NCBI RefSeq assembly: GCF_023195755.1
Contig: NZ_CP096203.1
Span: forward strand, 3,925,212-3,989,211
Length of the DNA: 64,000 bases
From: Chryseobacterium nepalense
GTDB lineage: Bacteria > Bacteroidota > Bacteroidia > Flavobacteriales > Weeksellaceae
Reading direction: 5' to 3'
Each line of letters starts with the position of its first letter. Position 1 is the stretch's first letter. The translations under genes were made by a program, and so were the position numbers. The notes under the pieces were generated by a model. The model was given only the letters and a program-made list of their open reading frames with translations. It was not told where the DNA came from and did no database searches. Below, piece after piece: positions 60,286 through 64,000 of the stretch.

Positions 60286-62496
60286 TCAGGTTGTTTTGTC
60301 CGGTTCTTCCTTTTTCTCAACCATCGTTACTACTATATTTTTCAGTCGCTGGAATAAAAAAGAGCTGAGCAGTAAAATAAAACCGAGTATGATAAATGCA
60401 ATGATCCTTGAAACATTATCCATTTTCCAGACATCATACAGATAGAGCTTGACAATCGTGACGCCCAATAAAGCGAAGCCGGCCTTAGCATATTCTCTGG
60501 CATCGGTTTTCAACCCCTTATAAATAAAAATACTTGCCAGTATAGCCCATATAATCGGAAGGTAAAGTAGAGTAAAGTATTCCTGAAGTTTTTTCATACC
60601 GACGATATTTTCCGAGAAGGTTAAAAGATAAATGTGATGTGTTTCCATGCTTACAGCGGTTACAACAGCAGTTACTAAAAGCCAATAGGAAAGCTTTATT
60701 GTGAAAAAAGATGAATGGGGAATGATTTTTATTATGGTAAAGATCAAAGGAATCAGATACAGCCCATACATGAAATAATGGTTTAGGTCAACATTTTTCA
60801 TAATAATATGGGTAATAATTCCGGAGCCGGCGATGATGGTGTTCAGAATAATCAGGGAGAAAAAAATATACAAAAGTCCGTATTCAAGTATTTTTGCGAT
60901 CCCAAGTTTTTTTCTGAAAAGCAGAATAATAAAAATAAAATACAAACTGAAAAGCATTCCGATGGTAAAAATAATGATCATCGGTTCGTCCGAAATATGA
61001 TAAATGATTTCTGATAAAATGGCAATATAAATAACCGCATAGCTTACCGCCGAAAACAGGTTTTCAAAAAAGCTGCTGTCTTTTTGTTTCTGGTGTATTT
61101 TTCTGAGCAGGCTAAGGTTGATAAAAATGGTGATAACAGTTACCAAACTCGTTAGAAACACAGGGTTGAAAATGATTTTAAGATTCCGGGAATTTATATA
61201 TTCTACCCAGGTCATTATTTGCGCAATAATCACAAGAGGGAAGAGGATATAAAAAAAATTCCTGAAAATACTAATACGGGTTTTCCTCCAGATGAAAAGG
61301 AGAAGGGTACTTTCAATAGCCCAGACCGTGGTAATTAAATGAGTACTGAATTGAAGTGCGAAAGCTGCCGTAATAAGACTCACTGCAATCCCCGAAAATA
61401 TGGAATGCGCGCTGCCGAATTTTTTTTCCGAATGTTCTCTGTACAACAGAATTCCATTGATTATAGCAAATGCAACGGGGAAAATAATAACGGGATCATA
61501 TTGTAATTGTTTGAAAATAAATACCGTCCCAATAATTCCTGTAAAGTTCACCAGAATAAGCATCAGAATATCAGTGGGCAACAATTTCTTTTCCGTGAAA
61601 TATTTCTGTAATGCAAATGCGTAGAAAATAATATAACTTATTACATAAAAATATACTGTGTTGATTTCAGTCTTTGTCAGCGTCCAGTAAAAAAGGTAGA
61701 TACAGGTGAAAATAAATGAAATCCAGCCAATGCTCTTCCATTTTTTAAGGAATGCAATCGCAAGCATTCCGGTATTAATGACGGTTATATAGATAAAAAG
61801 AAAAGGATAATTGCTTTGTCCGGTGCTGATCATCAACGGAGCAAGAAATCCTCCGAACAGCGAAAAAATAATAAGAATTTCACTTTTGTAATAATAAGAA
61901 AGAAATATGGAAACCAGTGTTACAAAACATGTCATTGAAAATGCTGCTTGCTGCGAAAACAGATGGTACTCCCGAAATGCAATGGTTGTTGTAAAATACA
62001 GTACGGCAATACCGCCACCAGTGATAATGGAAGCAAAAACTGTATAATTTTTTCTTAGAAAATGCCCGGCAGTAATTATTCCCGCACCTGCAGCAAAACC
62101 TATTGCTGCTCTTGAAACTTCACCGAGCCAGTTATTGTCAATCGCATATTTCACGAAATACCCGATTCCGAGAACCAATGTGAAAATCCCGGCTATTGCA
62201 ATGGCATTCTGCTTTAAAAAATCAAATACGGGACTGATTTTTACGTTGGGCACTTCGGTATTCTTATTATCGTGAGATCTTTCCTTTTCTTCAATAATCT
62301 CTTCTGATAATGGAAACAATTGTCTCTCCGGAAGATCTTTTATTTCCTCTTTGCGGTTTCCGGTTTGTTCTTCCCTGATTTTCGAAATTTCGTTCTCGAG
62401 ATTCCTGATCCTTTTATTCAGACTTCTGAAAAGAATGATGATGATAATTAATAAAATGATGATCAGGATATACATCTGCTTCGGATTTGGTAACAT
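60286..62496 (-). CDS. DUF2339 multi-pass membrane protein
   Basis: A 736-aa integral membrane protein with an N-terminal helix (YILIIILLIIIIILFRSLNK), a short charged coiled region (about 30-90) and some 20 hydrophobic helices. GIFTLVLGIGYFVKYAIDNN and ISRAAIGFAAGAGIITAGHFL-type repeats (here VSRAAIGFAAG), IITGGGIAVLYFTTT and TVWAIESTLLLFIWRKT are DUF2339 signatures. Function unknown; homologues are found across Gram-negatives. The TTG at 62499 is ignored in favour of ATG 62496. Confidence 0.88.
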   Translation of the reverse strand: MLPNPKQMYILIIILLIIIIILFRSLNKRIRNLENEISKIREEQTGNRKEEIKDLPERQLFPLSEEIIEEKERSHDNKNTEVPNVKISPVFDFLKQNAIAIAGIFTLVLGIGYFVKYAIDNNWLGEVSRAAIGFAAGAGIITAGHFLRKNYTVFASIITGGGIAVLYFTTTIAFREYHLFSQQAAFSMTCFVTLVSIFLSYYYKSEILIIFSLFGGFLAPLMISTGQSNYPFLFIYITVINTGMLAIAFLKKWKSIGWISFIFTCIYLFYWTLTKTEINTVYFYVISYIIFYAFALQKYFTEKKLLPTDILMLILVNFTGIIGTVFIFKQLQYDPVIIFPVAFAIINGILLYREHSEKKFGSAHSIFSGIAVSLITAAFALQFSTHLITTVWAIESTLLLFIWRKTRISIFRNFFYILFPLVIIAQIMTWVEYINSRNLKIIFNPVFLTSLVTVITIFINLSLLRKIHQKQKDSSFFENLFSAVSYAVIYIAILSEIIYHISDEPMIIIFTIGMLFSLYFIFIILLFRKKLGIAKILEYGLLYIFFSLIILNTIIAGSGIITHIIMKNVDLNHYFMYGLYLIPLIFTIIKIIPHSSFFTIKLSYWLLVTAVVTAVSMETHHIYLLTFSENIVGMKKLQEYFTLLYLPIIWAILASIFIYKGLKTDAREYAKAGFALLGVTIVKLYLYDVWKMDNVSRIIAFIILGFILLLSSFLFQRLKNIVVTMVEKKEEPDKTT

Positions 62497-62593
62497 CAAA
62501 TATAATTAAATGTTTTACAAGTATGCTGACTGCAATTTGTATTTCTATGACAAAAGATTTACATTAAAAAATCTTTCGGATATAAATTAACTT

Positions 62594-63442
62594 TTAACTT
62601 TCTAATCCAAACTCTTTGTAATTTCCCAGGAAGTACGTTTCTGCATCCAGCGTTTTTAATTCTTCCAAAGCATTATGATGAAGTGCAGATTCCCATTTTC
62701 CAACCACGTTAATGAAAAAGAAATAATTTCCCAGTCCTGTTTTAAGCGTTCTCGATTCTATTTTGCTGAGATTCATTTTTCGCCATGCAAATACGGATAA
62801 TACCTGATGAAGGCCTCCTGCATGATCTTCCGGAAGGGTTACCAGCAATCCTGATTTTTCACCTAAAACTTTCAGGCTTTCGTTGTCATAGCTCCCCGGA
62901 TCTTTGGAAATGATAATAAATCTTGTATGATTCTGCTCAAAGTCATGGATATTGTGATGAATAATCTTCAGTCCGTACAGATTGGCTGCAAACTGATTGG
63001 CAACGGCTGCTAAATTCCTGTCTGCATTTTCTGAAACATATCTTGCAGCAGCAGCAGTTGAAGAGAAGTCCTGTTTCTGAACTTCCTTAAAATGCATATC
63101 CAAAAAGTGGAAACTCTGCGCCAAAGCCTGCGGATGGGAATAAATCTTCTCAACAGGCCCCGAATCTGAGTCAGGATGTACCATCAGATGATGGGCAATC
63201 GGCATCACTGCTTCAGCCAGTATTTTTATTCCGGCTGTTTTATATAAATAATCCAGTGTCATGGAAACCGTACCTTCGATAGAATTTTCTAGGGGAACAA
63301 CGGCTGTATTCACTTCGCCTTTTTCTACCGCTTTAAAGCAGTCGAGAATATTGGGTTGAGGAATAAGCTCTTCTCCCGGGAAAAGCTGAATCGCTGCAAG
63401 CTGTGTAAAACTGGCCTCCGGGCCCAAAAATGCAATCTTCAT
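62594..63442 (-). CDS. pheA: Prephenate dehydratase with ACT domain
   Basis: Converts prephenate to phenylpyruvate (282 aa). The catalytic domain shows IAFLGPEASFTQLAAIQLF, VVPLENSIEGTVSMTLDYL and the catalytic Thr in HTRFIIISKDP (TRF motif). A C-terminal ACT domain (about 195-275) has GGLHQVLSVFAWRKMNLSKI and ESRT, where the usual ESRP Pro is Thr, so feedback by phenylalanine may be altered. No chorismate mutase part. Starts 10 bp after the thioesterase gene upstream. Confidence 0.93.
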   Translation of the reverse strand: MKIAFLGPEASFTQLAAIQLFPGEELIPQPNILDCFKAVEKGEVNTAVVPLENSIEGTVSMTLDYLYKTAGIKILAEAVMPIAHHLMVHPDSDSGPVEKIYSHPQALAQSFHFLDMHFKEVQKQDFSSTAAAARYVSENADRNLAAVANQFAANLYGLKIIHHNIHDFEQNHTRFIIISKDPGSYDNESLKVLGEKSGLLVTLPEDHAGGLHQVLSVFAWRKMNLSKIESRTLKTGLGNYFFFINVVGKWESALHHNALEELKTLDAETYFLGNYKEFGLES

Positions 63443-63452
63443 TATTCTTTAT

Positions 63453-63863
63453 TTATTCTTTCCAGTTTTCTTTAATCAGTGCCATGAGGTAATTCGGGCA
63501 TTTCACTACTTTATTGGTTTTAGCATCAAGAAAAAACAGTGTGGTAGAAGCCTCTGTAATTTTAATATTTTCCTCGTTAAAAATTTCATACTCGAATTCA
63601 ATTCTCACACCGGGAATTTTTTTAACATAAGTATGAATTTCCAGTTTTTCATCGTAAAAAGCAGGCCGCAAATACTTAATTTTATACTCCGAAACAGGCA
63701 GCCAAATTCCTTGATTCTCAATCTCATTATAAGACATTCCTATACTGCGGAAAAGTTCTACGCGGCCAATTTCGAGGTACTCTGCATAATTACCATAATA
63801 AACGTATTTCATGGGATCTGTTTCTCCGTAACGTACTCGTAATGAGTGTTTTGTATGTATCAT
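63453..63863 (-). CDS. Acyl-CoA thioesterase (YbgC/4HBT family)
   Basis: A 136-aa hotdog-fold protein: SLRVRYGETDPMKYVYYGNYAEYLEIGRVELFR with the catalytic Asp in the family pattern (ETDxMxxVYxxNY), IWLPVSEYKIKYLRPAFYDE and VRIEFEYEIFNEE. It hydrolyses acyl-CoA or acyl-ACP esters. Upstream of pheA in the same direction, 10 bp apart. The remaining 137 bp to the window end show only AT-rich sequence. Confidence 0.85.
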   Translation of the reverse strand: MIHTKHSLRVRYGETDPMKYVYYGNYAEYLEIGRVELFRSIGMSYNEIENQGIWLPVSEYKIKYLRPAFYDEKLEIHTYVKKIPGVRIEFEYEIFNEENIKITEASTTLFFLDAKTNKVVKCPNYLMALIKENWKE

Positions 63864-64000
63864 TGTTCCTGCTTAAATATACATACAAATATATTTTTAA
63901 ATAATCAATAACTACAATATTTTTTTTTGAAATAAAAAATATGGACCTTTGTCTTCCTTCCAAAAACAATACTAACTAAGAACTAATCGGGGCATAAATT

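Overview
The window reads as a chromosomal segment of a flavobacterium, most likely Chryseobacterium or a close relative in the Weeksellaceae. The evidence is an AT-rich genome, promoters of the Bacteroidota type (TTTG, about 16-23 bp, TAnnTTTG), a PorT/SprT type IX secretion protein directly after ubiE/menG, menaquinone-type metabolism with cytochrome bd, DUF6261 and DUF3857 families, and a GG-leader bacteriocin-like peptide. Most of the 64 kb is ordinary core genome. No tRNA, rRNA or CRISPR array was seen, and the one clear mobile element is a small IS200-like/RAYT unit.

Layout. 1-3.7 kb (+): haem uptake (permease end, HmuV ATPase, a class I methyltransferase, HmuS) and a ChaN-like haem-binding protein. 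4-7.3 kb: a secreted peptide-deformylase homologue, then on the minus strand a nitroreductase-ohrR-ohr peroxide operon with a strong palindromic operator, a decayed ORF, and lipB. 7.3-14.8 kb (-): a complete trp operon (trpL-E-G-D-C-F-[IS200-like element]-B-A) led by a leader peptide with three consecutive Trp codons and an attenuator. 14.9-18.9 kb (+): two small lipoproteins (one a cytochrome c), lysS, a hypothetical protein and a double-OmpA-domain protein. 18.9-21.5 kb (-): cydAB plus a small downstream gene. 21.8-30.3 kb (+): gyrB, a pair of DUF3857/transglutaminase-like proteins, a pair of DUF3298 lipoproteins, a lipid/diacylglycerol kinase. 30.3-33.9 kb (-): dctA and ggt. 34-39 kb: threonine dehydrogenase, a NodB-like protein lacking its catalytic Asp, a methyltransferase, a phosphoesterase, a KAS III enzyme. 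39.1-45 kb (+): a membrane protein, ubiE, porT, a coiled-coil protein, zapA, a 6S-like RNA, rny, an MFS transporter. 45-48.5 kb: GG-leader peptide, a hairpin repeat, a fluoride-riboswitch-controlled CLC-F antiporter, a sugar isomerase and a thioesterase. 48.6-64 kb: ArsC/Spx-like protein, gcvT, idi, HAD protein, serA, mscL, nnrDE, an extended lgt, yidD, a 42-bp repeat array before a DUF6261 gene, rarA, a DUF2339 membrane protein, pheA and a thioesterase.

The best regulatory signals are (i) the trp attenuator, with a leader peptide, a terminator and a candidate antiterminator pairing; (ii) the fluoride riboswitch upstream of CLC-F; (iii) the OhrR-type palindrome; (iv) the rod-shaped 6S-like RNA between zapA and rny. 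The least explained items are the six-cysteine GG peptide, the secreted deformylase homologue with Asp in place of the metal-binding Cys, the inverted hairpin flanks of the IS200-like element that reach into trpF, the 7-bp repeat inside the trpG start region, and the 42-bp repeat array. No search could be run, so family names rest on recognised motifs and gene order.
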